NCBI RefSeq assembly: GCF_013184545.1
Contig: NZ_JAAOJA010000004.1
Coordinates: 62,001 to 126,000 of the forward strand
Direction: 5' to 3'
Source: Pseudomonas tumuqii
GTDB taxonomy: Bacteria > Pseudomonadota > Gammaproteobacteria > Pseudomonadales > Pseudomonadaceae
Length of the DNA stretch: 64,000 bases
Positions 17,257 through 28,246 of this stretch are shown here, piece after piece. Position numbers and translations under genes: made by a program. The number at the start of each line of letters is the position of its first letter. Position 1 is the stretch's first letter. Below the pieces are notes generated by a model, which was given only the letters and a program-made list of their open reading frames with translations, did not search any database and was not told the origin of the DNA.

Positions 17257-18237
17257 TTACTTGTTGCGCAGGACATCCTTGTACTGCATGAAGTCTTCGC
17301 GGGTCTTGCTCAGTACGGCGATGGCTTCTTCGGTGCCATGGTAGGCCACCGGCTGCTTGAAGGACTTCTTCAGCTCCTCGGCGTACTCGGGCGTCTCGGT
17401 GATCTGCTGCATGATGCCGGCCATCTTGGCCACGATGGCCGGGTCGGTGCCTTTCGGGAATGCGACCACGTAGGGCTTGTCGATGGTGAAGTCGACGCCC
17501 TGCTCCTTGAAGGTCGGTACGTCGCCGAGCAGTGCGTTGCGCTCGCTGTTGGGCTGGCCGAGGGCGGCCATCTGGCCGCCGGTGACGTAGTCCTGCACCG
17601 AACCGTAGCTGATCGCGCCCAGGTCGATACGGCCGCCGAGCAGGGCGACGACCTTCTCCGACACGGTACCGGCGTCGACCATCTTCAGCTTCACCCCGGC
17701 CAGCTGTTCGAACATCAGCCCCTGGATATGCGAGAAGCTGCCCATCTCGGTGCCGTAGCTGACGCTGTTGGGATTGGCCTTGGCCTTGTCGATCAGCGCC
17801 TGCAGGGTCTTGACCTCGGCGCTCTCGCTGGCGACGAAGATCGCACCCTTGTCCACGCCGGCGATGCAGGCAATGTCGAAGGCCTCGAAGCTGTCATCGG
17901 ACAGGCCGGCCACTTCGTTGACGATCAGCTGGCCGGTGTGGGTAAAGAGGATGGTGTTGCCGTCCGCCGCGGCGCCTTTGACCTGCTCGGCGGCCAGGGT
18001 ACCGCCACCACCGGCGACGTTGGTCACCACCATGTTCTTGCCGGTGATCTTGTTGAAGTACTTGGCCATCATGCGCGCATTGAAGTCGGTATCGCCGCCG
18101 GGGTTGGCGATCACCACCACCTGCACCGGGCGGGTCGGCCAGTTGACCTCGTCGGCGGCGAAGGCGGTCGACTGGGCGGCGATAGCAGCCATGCCGACCA
18201 GGGCAGAGAGGAGGGAGGCGCGGATTGTTTTTTTCAT
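17257..18237 (-). CDS. tctC: Tripartite tricarboxylate transporter, binding protein (TctC)
   Basis: A 326-residue periplasmic solute-binding protein of the Bug/TctC family. Signal peptide at residues 1-27 (MKKTIRASLLSALVGMAAIA, cleavage near AFA-ADEV). The family loops that bind the distal carboxylate are VIANPGGDTDFNARMMAKYF and SYGTEMGSFSHIQGLMFE. An aspartate in the second loop position is replaced by glutamate, which may change ligand choice. The start follows CGGAGAACTCC. It sits 40 bp after gudD in the same operon, pointing to an aldarate ligand. Confidence 0.94.
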   Translation of the reverse strand: MKKTIRASLLSALVGMAAIAAQSTAFAADEVNWPTRPVQVVVIANPGGDTDFNARMMAKYFNKITGKNMVVTNVAGGGGTLAAEQVKGAAADGNTILFTHTGQLIVNEVAGLSDDSFEAFDIACIAGVDKGAIFVASESAEVKTLQALIDKAKANPNSVSYGTEMGSFSHIQGLMFEQLAGVKLKMVDAGTVSEKVVALLGGRIDLGAISYGSVQDYVTGGQMAALGQPNSERNALLGDVPTFKEQGVDFTIDKPYVVAFPKGTDPAIVAKMAGIMQQITETPEYAEELKKSFKQPVAYHGTEEAIAVLSKTREDFMQYKDVLRNK

Positions 18238-18277
18238 TGGAGTTCTCCGGTGAGTGGGCTTGCGGCGAAGTGGTGGG

Positions 18278-19678
18278 TTAGGCCGGCGTGCGGCCGAGGC
18301 TCGGTTGCTTGGGGTCGTATTGCCAGCCGGGCACCAGGTACTGCATGGCCATGGCGTCGTCGCGGGCAGCACCGGCGACCTGTTGATAGAGTTCGTGGGC
18401 GAGCATGATGCGCTCCATGTCCGGCTCGATGCCCAGCCCCGGTTTCTGCGGCACCTGCACACGACCGCCGACGATCTGCAGCGGTTCGCGGGTCAGGCGC
18501 TCCTGGCCTTCCTGCCAGATCCAGTGGGTGTCGATGGCGGTGATGCGTCCCGGTGCCGCGGCGGCGGCATGGGTGAACATGGCCAGGGAAACATCGAAAT
18601 GGTTGTTGGAGTGCGAGCCCCAGGTCAGGCCGAACTCCTCGCACAGCTGCGCCAGGCGCACCGAGCCCTGCATGGTCCAGAAGTGTGGGTCGGCCAGTGG
18701 GATGTCGACCGCTTCCAGGCGCAGGGAGTGACCCATCTGCCGCCAGTCGGTGGCGACCATGTTGGTGGCGGTGGGGATGCCGGTGGCGCGCCTGAACTCG
18801 GCCATGATCTCGCGGCCGGAATAGCCGTGCTCGGGGCCGCAGGGGTCTTCGGCATAGGCCAGCAGATGGCCCTGGCCCTGGCACAGCTCGATGGCCTCGG
18901 CCAGGGACCAGGCGCCGTTGGGGTCGAGGGTCACGCGGGCGTCGGGGAAGCACGCCTTGATCGCGGCCACCGCCTGCATCTCCTCGGCACCGCGCATCAC
19001 CCCGCCCTTGAGCTTGAAGTCGCTAAAGCCGTAGCGGGCGTTCGCCGCCTGCGCCAGACGCGCGATGGCCTGCGGGGTGACGGCCTCCTGGTGGCGCAGG
19101 TGGTACCAGTCCTCGCCCGAGCCCTGGCCGGCCAGATAGGGCAGGTCGCTGCGCTGGCGGTCGCCTATATAGAAGAGGTAGGCGAGCATCGGCACGCTGT
19201 CGCGTTGCTGGCCGTTGCCGAGCAGCTCGGCGACCGGGACGTCGAGGTGCTGACCGAGCAGGTCGAGCAGCGCGGCTTCGACCGCGGTGATCACGTTGTC
19301 CAGGCGCAGGTTGATCTCATGCGGCTGCTTGAGTACGGCGGCCTCGGCCTCGGACGTCACCTGATGCACGGTGGTCTGCGGGCCGCCGTCGCGCCCGGCG
19401 ATGGCCTGGCGCAGGCTGTTGAGGATGCGGTTATAGCGGCCGACCGGCTGACCGATGACCAGCCCCTTGCTGCGTTCCAGCGCCTGGCGGATGCCCTCGC
19501 CGCCGGGTACTTCGCCGACGCCGCTGCGCCCGGCGCTGTCCTTGAGGATGACCAGGTTGCGGGTGAAGTAGGGCGCATGGGCACCGCACAGGTTGAGCAG
19601 CATGCTGTCGTGGCCGGCGACCGGAATCACCTGCATCTCCACCACTCGCGGGGTGTGCGTATGGGCCTGTTCAAGCAT
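18278..19678 (-). CDS. gudD: Glucarate dehydratase paralogue 1 (enolase superfamily)
   Basis: A 466-residue mandelate-racemase/enolase-family dehydratase. Catalytic Lys in [11 protein letters not shown], metal ligands in VTLDPNG, YAEDPCG and TNMVATDWR, and catalytic His in [15 protein letters not shown]. GudD converts D-glucarate (and L-idarate) to 5-keto-4-deoxy-D-glucarate. Compared with the second copy at 22867 it has an insert around residues 98-125 ([20 protein letters not shown]). The two copies therefore belong to different subgroups. First recognised gene of the operon with tctCBA. Its start lies 277 bp from the operator, an unusually long leader. GudX-like rather than strict GudD activity is possible for one of the copies. 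Confidence 0.9.
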   Translation of the reverse strand: MLEQAHTHTPRVVEMQVIPVAGHDSMLLNLCGAHAPYFTRNLVILKDSAGRSGVGEVPGGEGIRQALERSKGLVIGQPVGRYNRILNSLRQAIAGRDGGPQTTVHQVTSEAEAAVLKQPHEINLRLDNVITAVEAALLDLLGQHLDVPVAELLGNGQQRDSVPMLAYLFYIGDRQRSDLPYLAGQGSGEDWYHLRHQEAVTPQAIARLAQAANARYGFSDFKLKGGVMRGAEEMQAVAAIKACFPDARVTLDPNGAWSLAEAIELCQGQGHLLAYAEDPCGPEHGYSGREIMAEFRRATGIPTATNMVATDWRQMGHSLRLEAVDIPLADPHFWTMQGSVRLAQLCEEFGLTWGSHSNNHFDVSLAMFTHAAAAAPGRITAIDTHWIWQEGQERLTREPLQIVGGRVQVPQKPGLGIEPDMERIMLAHELYQQVAGAARDDAMAMQYLVPGWQYDPKQPSLGRTPA

Positions 19679-19925
19679 GGGCAGGGTTCTCCAGGGGCTG
19701 GGCAGCGGGGGCGCGGAGCCGTGCGCCGGCCGTATGAAGGCGCGGCGTTGCAGGCATGGCGCGGTGCAATGAGCGCAAGCAGGAATGAGGGAGGCGCTTC
19801 GGCGCGGCGCTGCGCAGCAGATGCAGAGCGTTCCGTGGGTGCACGGTGCACAAGGCGGCTGGGCCGTCGGGGGCGACAGCTATCGGGCAGGTAAAGGGCG
19901 CATGTGCCTGGGTCTTCATAATCAT
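19671..19925 (-). other. Leader open frame between the gudD promoter and gudD
   Basis: An 84-codon frame whose ATG is 31 bp from the operator, exactly the spacing seen for udh, with a similar AGGCCC-containing pre-start segment. It ends 8 bp inside gudD in another frame, which would allow translational coupling. The protein ([18 protein letters not shown]...) resembles nothing I know and is rich in Ala, Pro and Arg. It may be a leader peptide, a gene remnant, or chance. Confidence 0.25.
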
Positions 19926-19955
19926 GGCTGGGCCTGATTCTTTGTTGTTAGAAGT

Positions 19956-19975
19956 GTCATACGTTGTCGTATGAC
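19956..19975. promoter_or_regulatory. Operator upstream of gudD-tctCBA
   Basis: GTCATACG-TTGT-CGTATGAC: the most perfect copy, with 8-bp inverted arms around a 4-bp centre. It immediately follows the minus-10 of the gudD promoter on the minus strand. Confidence 0.8.
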
Positions 19976-19983
19976 TTGGCCGG

Positions 19984-20013
19984 ATTATCAACAGCGTCTG
20001 ACGAGCTTGTCAA
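19984..20013 (-). promoter_or_regulatory. Sigma-70 promoter of gudD-tctCBA
   Basis: TTGACA (20008-20013, minus strand), 18-bp spacer, GATAAT (19984-19989), then the operator. Upstream CGCG and the downstream layout match the udh and oprD promoters. Confidence 0.75.
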
Positions 20014-20229
20014 CGCGCGGTTGAGTGAAAAGTGCCGGCGGCGACCACCGGTTATGGGTGCGGCGCGGGTTTGCCGGGTTAGCCGCCACAGTCGCTACTC
20101 GCTCTGCAGTGGCGATGCGCAGGCTTCTAGCGTCGAGCCTGGCGGGCAACTGCCCGGGCACTGGGGTGGCAACTGACGGAGGCGAGGGGTGGCAGCCAGG
20201 GCGATAGCCGGTCGAGAAAAGTGATGGTA

Positions 20230-20258
20230 TTGACCATTGTTGTACGATAACGTATCTC
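20230..20258 (+). promoter_or_regulatory. Promoter and operator of the kdgD operon
   Basis: TTGACC (20230-20235), 17-bp spacer, TATCTC (20253-20258). The operator GTTGTACG-ATAA-CGTATCTC (20239-20258) fills the spacer and the minus-10. The operator therefore overlaps the polymerase site here, whereas it lies downstream of the minus-10 in the minus-strand promoters. The ATG of kdgD is 54 bp further. Confidence 0.7.
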
Positions 20259-20312
20259 TACAGTCTCGACTGATGCTCCTCTCCACCATTCGCTCTCCAG
20301 GGTGTTCGCACA

Positions 20313-21224
20313 ATGAATCCACAAGAACTGAAGTCCATCCTCTCTTCCGGTCTGCTGTCCTTTCCCGTGACCGATTTCGATGCTGCCGGCGATTTCCGCG
20401 CCGATACCTATGCGCGCCGCCTGGAATGGCTGGCGCCCTACGGTGCTTCGGCGCTGTTCGCCGCCGGCGGCACCGGCGAATTTTTCTCCCTGACCGGCAA
20501 AGAGTATTCGGCGGTGATCAAGACCGCGGTCGACACCTGCGCCGGCAGCGTGCCGATCCTCGCCGGTGTCGGTGGGCCGACCCGCCAGGCCATCGAAATG
20601 GCCCAGGAAGCCGAGCGCCTGGGGGCCAAGGGCCTGCTGCTGCTGCCGCACTACCTGACCGAAGCCTGCCAGGAAGGGGTTGCCGCCCACGTCGAGCAGG
20701 TGTGCAAGTCGGTGAAGATCGGCGTGGTGGTCTATAACCGCAACGTCTGCCGCCTGACCGCGCCGCTGCTGGAACAACTGGCCGAGCGTTGCCCGAACCT
20801 GATCGGCTACAAGGACGGCCTGGGCGATGTCGAACTGATGGTGTCGATCCGTCGCCGTCTCGGCGAGCGCTTCAGCTACCTCGGCGGCCTGCCCACCGCG
20901 GAAGTCTATGCCGCCGCCTACAAGGCCCTGGGCGTGCCGGTGTACTCCTCGGCGGTGTTCAACTTCATCCCCAAAACTGCCATGTCCTTCTATAACGCCA
21001 TGGCGCGCGACGATCACGCCACTGTTGGCGAGATCATCGATGAGTTCTTCCTGCCGTACCTGGATATCCGTAATCGCTGCGCCGGTTACGGCGTCAGCAT
21101 CATCAAGGCCGGTGCCAGGATTGTCGGCCATGACGCCGGCCCGGTACGTGCGCCGCTGACCGATCTGCTGGCGGATGAGTACGAGATGCTCGCCGCCCTG
21201 ATCGAAGCCCAGGGCGCGCAATAA
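20313..21224 (+). CDS. kdgD: 5-dehydro-4-deoxyglucarate dehydratase (decarboxylating)
   Basis: A 303-residue class I aldolase-fold enzyme of the DHDPS/NAL family. Schiff-base Lys167 in [10 protein letters not shown], catalytic Tyr in [10 protein letters not shown], and the [10 protein letters not shown] motif that binds the substrate carboxylate. It converts 5-keto-4-deoxy-D-glucarate to 2-ketoglutarate semialdehyde with loss of CO2 and water, the step after GudD and GarD. First gene of a six-gene plus-strand operon. The next gene makes 2-ketoglutarate from its product. Confidence 0.95.
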   Translation: MNPQELKSILSSGLLSFPVTDFDAAGDFRADTYARRLEWLAPYGASALFAAGGTGEFFSLTGKEYSAVIKTAVDTCAGSVPILAGVGGPTRQAIEMAQEAERLGAKGLLLLPHYLTEACQEGVAAHVEQVCKSVKIGVVVYNRNVCRLTAPLLEQLAERCPNLIGYKDGLGDVELMVSIRRRLGERFSYLGGLPTAEVYAAAYKALGVPVYSSAVFNFIPKTAMSFYNAMARDDHATVGEIIDEFFLPYLDIRNRCAGYGVSIIKAGARIVGHDAGPVRAPLTDLLADEYEMLAALIEAQGAQ

Positions 21225-21281
21225 ACACCGTTTGACCGAGCGCGGCGCGATCACGCGTCGCCCACAGACAGGAGGCTATTC

Positions 21282-22724
21282 GTGGCCAATCCATCACGTT
21301 ACGACAACTACATCGGCGGCCAGTGGCTCGCCGCTACCAGCTATTCGAGCAATATCAACCCGTCCGATCTGGCCGATGTGGTCGGCGAATACGCCCAGGC
21401 CGACGCCGCTCAGGTTGCTCAGGCCATCGCCGCCGCCCGCGCCGCTTTTCCGGCCTGGTCGACTTCCGGTATCCAGGCGCGCAGCGATGCGCTGGACAAG
21501 GTCGGCAGCGAAATCCTCGCCCGCCGCGAAGAGCTCGGTGCGCTGCTGGCCCGGGAAGAGGGCAAGACCCTGCCCGAAGCCATTGGCGAGGTGACTCGCG
21601 CCGGCAATATCTTCAAGTTCTACGCCGGCGAATGCCTGCGTCAGGCCGGCGAAGTGCTGGCCTCGGTGCGCCCCGGCGTCTCGGTGGAAGTCACCCGCGA
21701 ACCGCTGGGCGTGATCGGCCTGATCACCCCGTGGAACTTCCCCATCGCCATCCCTGCCTGGAAAGTCGCCCCGGCCCTGGCCTACGGCAACTGCGTGGTG
21801 TTGAAACCGGCCGATCTGGTGCCGGGCTGCGCCTGGGCCATCGCCGAAATCATCTCCCGCGCCGGTTTCCCCGCCGGGGTGTTCAACCTGGTGATGGGCA
21901 GCGGTCGGGTGGTCGGTGAAGCCATCGTGCAGCACCCGCAGGTCGATGGCGTCAGCTTTACCGGTTCGGTCGGCGTCGGCCGCAGCATCGCCGCCAGCTG
22001 CATGGCGCGCGGTGCCAAGGTGCAGCTGGAGATGGGCGGCAAGAACCCGCAGATCATCCTCGACGATGCCGACCTGAAAACCGCCGTGGAACTGTCGGTG
22101 CAGAGCGCCTTCTACTCCACCGGCCAGCGTTGCACCGCCTCCAGCCGCTTGATCGTTACCGCCGGTATCTACGACCAGTTCGTCGCGGCCATGGCCGAGC
22201 GGATGCAGTCGATCACCGTCGGCCATGCGCTGGAGAAGGGCAGCGATATCGGTCCCGTGGTGTCCCAGGCCCAGCTCGAGCAGGACCTGCGTTATATCGA
22301 GATCGGCAAGGCCGAGGGCGCACGCCTGGTCTGCGGCGGCGAGCGCGTCAGCTGCGAGCAGGACGGCTACTACCTGGCCCCGACCCTGTTCGCCGACTGC
22401 ACGGCGGACATGCGCATCAGCCGCGAGGAGATCTTCGGCCCGGTGGCCAATATCATCCGCGTGGCCGATTACGACGAGGCGCTGGCCATGGCCAACGACA
22501 CCGAGTTCGGTCTGTCCGCCGGTATCTGCACCACCTCGCTGAAATACGCCAACCACTTCAAGCGTCATGCCCAGGCCGGTATGGTCATGGTCAACCTGCC
22601 GACTGCCGGGGTGGATTACCACGTGCCGTTCGGTGGTCGCAAAGGTTCGTCCTACGGCAGCCGCGAGCAGGGTAAATACGCCCAGGAGTTCTATACGACG
22701 GTGAAGACCACCTACATCGGTTGA
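21282..22724 (+). CDS. 2-ketoglutarate semialdehyde dehydrogenase
   Basis: A 480-residue aldehyde dehydrogenase. The general base Glu250 is in LEMGGKNPQ and the nucleophile Cys284 in GQRCTASSR. The NAD(P) pocket is [13 protein letters not shown] and [13 protein letters not shown]. It oxidises 2-ketoglutarate semialdehyde to 2-ketoglutarate, finishing the aldarate route into the TCA cycle. GTG start at 21282, supported by CAGGAGG 8 bp upstream. It sits 57 bp after kdgD. Ketoglutarate semialdehyde dehydrogenase subfamily is inferred from context and overall resemblance. Confidence 0.92.
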   Translation: MANPSRYDNYIGGQWLAATSYSSNINPSDLADVVGEYAQADAAQVAQAIAAARAAFPAWSTSGIQARSDALDKVGSEILARREELGALLAREEGKTLPEAIGEVTRAGNIFKFYAGECLRQAGEVLASVRPGVSVEVTREPLGVIGLITPWNFPIAIPAWKVAPALAYGNCVVLKPADLVPGCAWAIAEIISRAGFPAGVFNLVMGSGRVVGEAIVQHPQVDGVSFTGSVGVGRSIAASCMARGAKVQLEMGGKNPQIILDDADLKTAVELSVQSAFYSTGQRCTASSRLIVTAGIYDQFVAAMAERMQSITVGHALEKGSDIGPVVSQAQLEQDLRYIEIGKAEGARLVCGGERVSCEQDGYYLAPTLFADCTADMRISREEIFGPVANIIRVADYDEALAMANDTEFGLSAGICTTSLKYANHFKRHAQAGMVMVNLPTAGVDYHVPFGGRKGSSYGSREQGKYAQEFYTTVKTTYIG

Positions 22725-22750
22725 GACCGGCACCGGTCTCAACCGCGTAG

Positions 22751-22776
22751 GGTGGATCACGTTTCACCGATCCACC
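22751..22776. repeat. Intra-operon palindrome
   Basis: GGTGGATC (22751-22758) and GATCCACC (22769-22776) form a perfect 8-bp stem-loop preceded by GTAG. It sits in the 142-bp gap before the second gudD. It resembles the dispersed GTAGGGTGG-type intergenic repeats of pseudomonads and could stabilise or attenuate the operon mRNA. Confidence 0.5.
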
Positions 22777-22866
22777 ACAGCGTCGTTGTGGTGGATGAAA
22801 AAGCGTCACCCACCCCACGGCTGCAACAAGAGCTTTATCCCGCCCAACAATAAAAAGGGAACGGTC

Positions 22867-24222
22867 ATGAGTACAGCTAACACTGCCGGCACCTTCGCCG
22901 GTGCCCCGATCATCACCGAGCTGCAGGTCGTGCCGGTCGCCGGCCACGACAGCATGCTGCTCAACCTGAGTGGTGCCCACGGCCCATTCTTTACCCGCAA
23001 TATCCTCATTCTCAAGGACAACGCCGGGCGCATCGGCGTCGGCGAGGTGCCCGGTGGCGAAGCCATCCGTCAGACCCTGGAAGATGCTCGCCCCTTGCTG
23101 GTGGGCCAGTCCATCGGCAACTACAACGGCCTGCTCAACCAGGTGCGCAAGGCCTTCGCCGCCCGCGACTTAGGCGGGCGCGGCCTGCAGACCTTCGACC
23201 TGCGTATCACCATCCACGCGGTTACCGCCCTGGAGGCGGCGCTGCTCGACCTGCTCGGCCAGCACCTTGGCGTACCGGTGGCGGCCCTGCTCGGCGAAGG
23301 TCAGCAGCGCGATGCGGTGGAGATGCTCGGTTATCTGTTCTATATCGGTGACCGCGAGAAGACCGATCTGGGCTACCGCAACGAAGCGGATGCCAACGAC
23401 GCCTGGTTCCGCGTGCGCAACGAAGAGGCGCTGAGCCCGGAGACCATCGTCCGCCAGGCCGAAGCGGCCCATGCGCGCTATGGCTTCAACGACTTCAAAC
23501 TGAAGGGCGGCGTGCTGCGCGGCGGCGAAGAAGTCGAGGCGATTTGTGCCCTGGCTGAGCGTTTCCCGGATGCGCGGGTGACCCTCGACCCCAATGGCGG
23601 CTGGTCCCTGGCCGAAGCCATCGAGCTGTGCCGCGACCTGCACGGCGTGCTGGCCTATGCCGAAGACCCCTGCGGCGCGGAAAACGGTTACTCCGGCCGC
23701 GAGGTGATGGCCGAATTCCGCCGCGCCACCGGCCTGCCGACCGCGACCAATATGATCGCCACCGACTGGCGGCAGATGGGCCACTGCATCCAGTTGCAGT
23801 CGGTGGATATTCCGCTGGCCGATCCGCACTTCTGGACCATGCAGGGCTCGGTGCGGGTGGCGCAGATGTGCAACGAATGGGGCCTGACCTGGGGTTCGCA
23901 CTCCAACAACCACTTCGACATTTCCCTGGCGATGTTCACCCACGTGGCCGCCGCCGCGCCGGGCAAGGTCACCGCTATCGACACCCACTGGATCTGGCAG
24001 GACGGTCAGCACCTCACGCGCAACCCGCTGCAGATCGCAGGCGGTCTGGTGCAGGTGCCGAAGACTCCGGGTCTGGGCGTCGAGCTGGACTGGGATGCAT
24101 TGGCCAAGGCCCACGAGCTGTACAAGGGCATGGGCCTCGGTGCGCGCAACGATGCCGTGGCCATGCAGTACCTGATCTCCGGTTGGCAGTTCGATAACAA
24201 ACGGCCCTGTCTGGTGCGTTAA
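22867..24222 (+). CDS. gudD: Glucarate dehydratase paralogue 2
   Basis: A 451-residue enolase-superfamily dehydratase, closer in layout to E. coli GudD/GudX than the copy at 18278. It has [11 protein letters not shown] (catalytic Lys), [33 protein letters not shown] and [15 protein letters not shown] (catalytic His). All metal and acid/base residues are present, so both paralogues look active. It dehydrates glucarate to 5-keto-4-deoxyglucarate. ATG at 22867 follows GGGAACGG. It lies in the kdgD operon, before gudP. The two copies may prefer different diastereomers; that is an inference. Confidence 0.92.
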   Translation: MSTANTAGTFAGAPIITELQVVPVAGHDSMLLNLSGAHGPFFTRNILILKDNAGRIGVGEVPGGEAIRQTLEDARPLLVGQSIGNYNGLLNQVRKAFAARDLGGRGLQTFDLRITIHAVTALEAALLDLLGQHLGVPVAALLGEGQQRDAVEMLGYLFYIGDREKTDLGYRNEADANDAWFRVRNEEALSPETIVRQAEAAHARYGFNDFKLKGGVLRGGEEVEAICALAERFPDARVTLDPNGGWSLAEAIELCRDLHGVLAYAEDPCGAENGYSGREVMAEFRRATGLPTATNMIATDWRQMGHCIQLQSVDIPLADPHFWTMQGSVRVAQMCNEWGLTWGSHSNNHFDISLAMFTHVAAAAPGKVTAIDTHWIWQDGQHLTRNPLQIAGGLVQVPKTPGLGVELDWDALAKAHELYKGMGLGARNDAVAMQYLISGWQFDNKRPCLVR

Positions 24223-24293
24223 ACCAGTGTCCGGCGGTCCGCTTGCCAACAGGCAGCGGGCCGCCTCACTCGAATTTCTGACGAGTTTGCCCA

Positions 24294-25649
24294 ATGCATG
24301 CAGTCAAACCGGGCCGGGTGCGTTACTCCATCCTGCTGATGCTGTTCCTCGTCACCACGGTCACCTTCGCCGACCGCTCCAGCCTATCGATAGCCGGGGC
24401 CGCGCTGCAGGCGGATCTGGGCATCGATGCGGTGATGCTCGGCTATATCTTTTCCGCGTTCGGCTGGGCCTATGTGATCGGGCAGATCCCGGGTGGCTGG
24501 CTGTTCGATCGCTTCGGGGCGAGGCGCGTTTATCTGATCACGCTGTTCTGCTGGTCGCTGTTTACCCTGTTGCAGGGCCTTGTCGGCATGCTGCCGCTGG
24601 CCTGGGCCATCGTCAGCCTGTTTCTTCTGCGCCTGGCGGTAGGCTTTGCCGGGTCCCCCTGTTTTCCGGGCAATGCGCGGATCATCGCCGCCTGGTTCCC
24701 GACCCGCGAACGCGGCACCGCCACGGCCATGTCCGCCTCGGCGCAGTATGCGGCCACCGCGGTATTCGCCCCGCTGATGGGCTGGGTGGTGCAGGACATG
24801 GGCTGGCAGTATGTGTTTGTCGTGCTGGGCGGCCTGGGCTTGCTGCTCTGTGGCCTGTGGCTCAAGGTGATGCACGGCCCGCGGGAACATCCACGCCTGG
24901 GCGAAGCCGAGTTCGCCCATATCGAAGCCGGCGGCGCGCTGATCGACCTGGCCCCAAGGCCTGCCGGTGCGGGCGGCTCGCAGTGGCGTTATCTCAAGTT
25001 GCTGCTGATCCAACGCACGTTGATCGGTCTGTACCTCGGACAGTACTGCAACAACGCCATTACCTATTTCTTCCTCACCTGGTTTCCCGTCTACCTGGTG
25101 CAGGCGCGCGGCATGACCATTCTCTCCGCCGGTTTTGCCGCCTCGCTACCGGCAATCTGCGGCTTTATCGGCGGCGTGCTCGGTGGCCTGGTGTCGGACG
25201 CTTTGCTGCGCCGCGGCTGTTCGCTGACCCTGGCGCGCAAGCTGCCTATCGTCGTCGGCATGCTGCTGGCCAGCAGCATCGTGCTCTGTGTTTATGCCGA
25301 GAGTGATACCGCGGTGATCGGCCTGATGGCCCTGGCGTTTTTCGGCAAGGGCTTCGGCTCCCTGGGCTGGACGCTGGTGGCCGACACCTCGCCCCGGCAG
25401 ATCGTCGGCCTGTCCGGTGGGCTGTTCAATACCTTCGGCAACCTGGCGGCCATCACCACGCCTATCGTGGTCGGTTATCTGGTCAGCCTCACCGGCTCGT
25501 TCGATGCGGCGCTGATCTATGTCGGTGCCAACGCTTTGCTGGCGGTGATCAGTTATCTGGTTATCGTCGGTCGTATTCACCGGATCGAGCTGGACGCGCC
25601 GCCAGGCCTTGCGGCTGAAAGCGCCGTGGCGGCGTCCACTTTGAAATAG
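24294..25649 (+). CDS. gudP: MFS glucarate/galactarate transporter (GudP-type)
   Basis: A 451-residue major facilitator with twelve predicted membrane segments. The anion:cation symporter features are [19 protein letters not shown] near residues 26-44, [16 protein letters not shown] (the loop 2-3 motif, about 62-77) and [21 protein letters not shown]. coli GudP/GarP members import D-glucarate and galactarate with protons. Position between gudD and garD supports that. It is the third transporter type in this locus beside TRAP and TctCBA. Confidence 0.92.
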   Translation: MHAVKPGRVRYSILLMLFLVTTVTFADRSSLSIAGAALQADLGIDAVMLGYIFSAFGWAYVIGQIPGGWLFDRFGARRVYLITLFCWSLFTLLQGLVGMLPLAWAIVSLFLLRLAVGFAGSPCFPGNARIIAAWFPTRERGTATAMSASAQYAATAVFAPLMGWVVQDMGWQYVFVVLGGLGLLLCGLWLKVMHGPREHPRLGEAEFAHIEAGGALIDLAPRPAGAGGSQWRYLKLLLIQRTLIGLYLGQYCNNAITYFFLTWFPVYLVQARGMTILSAGFAASLPAICGFIGGVLGGLVSDALLRRGCSLTLARKLPIVVGMLLASSIVLCVYAESDTAVIGLMALAFFGKGFGSLGWTLVADTSPRQIVGLSGGLFNTFGNLAAITTPIVVGYLVSLTGSFDAALIYVGANALLAVISYLVIVGRIHRIELDAPPGLAAESAVAASTLK

Positions 25650-25657
25650 AGGAGAGC

Positions 25658-27220
25658 ATGTCCATGCAGTTGATTCCCCATCAGGATTCGCCGCGCTATA
25701 TCCGCCTGCACCCGGCCGACAACGTTGGTGTGGTGGTCAATGAGCAGGGCGTGGCCAAGGGCGGCCGCTTTGCCGATGGCCTGGAGGCCGTCGAAGGTAT
25801 TCCGCAGAGCCACAAGGTGGCGTTGCAGGACTTCGCCGTGGAGGGCAAAGTGCTGCGCTACGGCGAGGTGATCGGTTATGCCCTGGAGCCCATCGCCGCC
25901 GGGCGCTGGGTGACCGAGGCGCAACTGCGCATGCCGGAGCCGCCCGCCCTGGACAACCTGCCCAAGGCGACCTTGCCGGCTGCGCCGATTGAGCCGCTTA
26001 CGGGTTATACCTTCGAGGGTTTTCGCAACCCGGACGGCAGCGTTGGCACGCGCAATATCCTTGGTGTGACCACCACCGTGCAGTGCGTGGTCGGGGTGCT
26101 CGATCATTGCGTCGAGCGGGTGCGCAAGGAGCTGCTGCCCAAGTACCCCCATGTCGATGACGTGGTCGCCCTGTCGCACAGCTATGGCTGCGGCGTGGCG
26201 ATCAACGCGCCGGATGCGGTGGTGCCGATCCGCACGCTCTACAACATCAGCCGCAACCCCAACCTCGGCGGCCAGGCGCTGGTGATCAGCCTCGGCTGCG
26301 AGAAGTTGCAGGCCAGCCAGTTGATGGATGGCGACCAGCTCACCAACGGCATGGACGAGGAGGACTGGCTATTCCGCCTGCAGGATTCCAGCAACGGCTT
26401 CGCCGGCATGGTCGAACAGATCATGGCGATGATCGAGGCGCGTCTGCAGGTACTGAACGAGCGCCGCCGCGAGACGGTGCCAGCGTCTGAATTGTCGGTG
26501 GGTATGCAGTGTGGCGGCAGCGACGCCTTCTCCGGCATCACCGCCAACCCGGCCCTCGGTGTGGCCGCCGATCTGCTGGTGCGCGCCGGTGCCACGGTGA
26601 TGTTCTCCGAGAACACCGAGGTGCGCGACGGCATCCATTTGCTCACCCCGCGCGCGGCCTCGGTGGAAGTGGCCGATGCGCTGATCCGCGAGATGGACTG
26701 GTACGACCGCTACCTGCAGCGCGGCATGGCCGACCGCAGCGCCAACACCACGCCGGGCAACAAGAAGGGCGGGCTGAACAATATTGTCGAAAAGGCCATG
26801 GGCTCGATCGCCAAGTCCGGCTCCAGCTCCATCGCCGGGGTGGTGTCACCGGGTGAGCGGGTGCGCGGCAAGGGCCTGTGGTTCTGCGCCACGCCGGCCA
26901 GCGACTTTATCTGCGGCACCCTGCAACTGGCCGCCGGGATGAACCTGCATATTTTCACCACCGGTCGCGGCACGCCCTACGGCCTGGCCATGGTGCCGGT
27001 GATCAAGGTCTCCACCCGTACCCAGCTGGCCGAGCGCTGGCCCGACCTGATCGACGTCGACGCCGGGCAGATCACCTCCGGGCGCATGACCTTGGACGAG
27101 ATGGGCTGGCACATCTTCCAGCTGTATCTGGATGTCGCCAGCGGCAAGCAACAGACCTGGGCCGAGAAGCACAGGCTGCACAACGACTTGGTGCTATTCA
27201 ACCCGGCCCCGGTGACCTGA
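25658..27220 (+). CDS. garD: Galactarate dehydratase
   Basis: A 520-residue UxaA/GarD-family enzyme. N-terminal SAF-like domain (about residues 12-85), then the large GarD domain with [55 protein letters not shown] and the C-terminal [18 protein letters not shown]. The conserved cysteines and histidines bind iron. It dehydrates galactarate to 5-keto-4-deoxyglucarate, so galacturonate-derived acid enters the same route as glucarate. It starts 8 bp after gudP behind GAGGAGAG. Confidence 0.95.
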   Translation: MSMQLIPHQDSPRYIRLHPADNVGVVVNEQGVAKGGRFADGLEAVEGIPQSHKVALQDFAVEGKVLRYGEVIGYALEPIAAGRWVTEAQLRMPEPPALDNLPKATLPAAPIEPLTGYTFEGFRNPDGSVGTRNILGVTTTVQCVVGVLDHCVERVRKELLPKYPHVDDVVALSHSYGCGVAINAPDAVVPIRTLYNISRNPNLGGQALVISLGCEKLQASQLMDGDQLTNGMDEEDWLFRLQDSSNGFAGMVEQIMAMIEARLQVLNERRRETVPASELSVGMQCGGSDAFSGITANPALGVAADLLVRAGATVMFSENTEVRDGIHLLTPRAASVEVADALIREMDWYDRYLQRGMADRSANTTPGNKKGGLNNIVEKAMGSIAKSGSSSIAGVVSPGERVRGKGLWFCATPASDFICGTLQLAAGMNLHIFTTGRGTPYGLAMVPVIKVSTRTQLAERWPDLIDVDAGQITSGRMTLDEMGWHIFQLYLDVASGKQQTWAEKHRLHNDLVLFNPAPVT

Positions 27221-27225
27221 AGGAC

Positions 27226-27248
27226 GGTGCGCGCGGCGCACCCTACGG
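27226..27248. repeat. Short dispersed palindrome, copy 1
   Basis: GGTGCGCG-CGGCGCACCC-TACGG: one of three similar 21-23 bp intergenic copies in the window (also 29942-29964 and 31776-31796). The GTGCGC/GCGCAC core is self-complementary. It lies between garD and the next gene. Confidence 0.5.
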
Positions 27249-27307
27249 GCACGCCGCATACCGTGCGCACCCATTTCCACCGAGATAAAGGTCAACCGAG
27301 GAGCCCC

Positions 27308-28246
27308 ATGAGCAAACCCCAGGTACTGCAGATCGGCCCGCTAAGTGAGCGCTTCAACCGCACCTTGGCTGATCACTATCAGGTGACTGCGCTATGGCAG
27401 CAGGCCGACCCCCTGGCCTTTCTGCGCGAGCAGGGCGAACAGTTCGAGCTGCTGGTGTCTTCGGCCCGCTTCGGCTGCAGCGCCGAGCAATTGGAGTGCC
27501 TGCCGAACCTGCGCGCCATCTGCAGCTTTGGCGTAGGTTACGACCCCTATCCGCTGGAGCTGCTGCGTGATCGCGGCATCGTCCTCAGCTCCACCCCGGA
27601 TGTGCTCAACGATTGCGTCGCCGACGTGGCCATGGGCCTGATCATCGACACGGCGCGGCGCATGTCCGAAAGCGACCGTTTTGTCCGCGCCGGCAGTTGG
27701 CCGAGTGCGGCGTTTCCATTGGCGCGCAAGGTCAGCGGTAAACGCCTGGGCATCGTCGGCCTGGGGCGCATCGGCGAAGCCGTGGTGCAGCGTGCCGCTG
27801 GCTTCTCCATGCAGGTGCGCTACCACAACCGCAGGCCGGTGACCGGCAGCCCTCATGCCTATGCAGCCAGCCTGCTCGAACTGGCGCGCTGGGCGGATTT
27901 CCTCGTCCTGACCTGTCCGGGCGGCGCGGCCACCCATCACCTGATCAATACCCCGATCCTCGAAGCGCTGGGAGCGCAGGGCATCCTGATCAATGTCGCG
28001 CGCGGCTCGGTGGTCGATGAAACGGCGCTGATCGAGGCGCTGCAAAACGGCGTATTGGGCGGTGCCGGGCTGGATGTCTACGCGGCCGAACCCGCGGTGC
28101 CGGCCGCCCTGCGCGAATTGGATAACGTGGTGCTGCTGCCGCACATCGGCAGCGCCAGCGAGGAAACCCGTCTGCAGATGGAACAGCTGGTGCTGGCCAA
28201 TCTGCAGGCCTTTGTCGACCAGGGCGAGCTGCTTACCCCGCTGTAA
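27308..28246 (+). CDS. D-2-hydroxyacid dehydrogenase (glyoxylate/hydroxypyruvate reductase type)
   Basis: A 312-residue D-isomer-specific 2-hydroxyacid dehydrogenase. Dinucleotide motif GIVGLGRIGEAVV (about residues 149-161) followed by HNRRPV: the arginines at the end of strand 2 favour NADPH. Catalytic Arg in NVARGSVVD, Glu in YAAEPAVP, His in LLPHIGSAS. Such enzymes reduce glyoxylate, hydroxypyruvate or other 2-keto acids. As the last gene of the aldarate operon it may handle a side product, but the substrate is not evident. ATG at 27308 behind CGAGGAGCCCC. Confidence 0.88.
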   Translation: MSKPQVLQIGPLSERFNRTLADHYQVTALWQQADPLAFLREQGEQFELLVSSARFGCSAEQLECLPNLRAICSFGVGYDPYPLELLRDRGIVLSSTPDVLNDCVADVAMGLIIDTARRMSESDRFVRAGSWPSAAFPLARKVSGKRLGIVGLGRIGEAVVQRAAGFSMQVRYHNRRPVTGSPHAYAASLLELARWADFLVLTCPGGAATHHLINTPILEALGAQGILINVARGSVVDETALIEALQNGVLGGAGLDVYAAEPAVPAALRELDNVVLLPHIGSASEETRLQMEQLVLANLQAFVDQGELLTPL

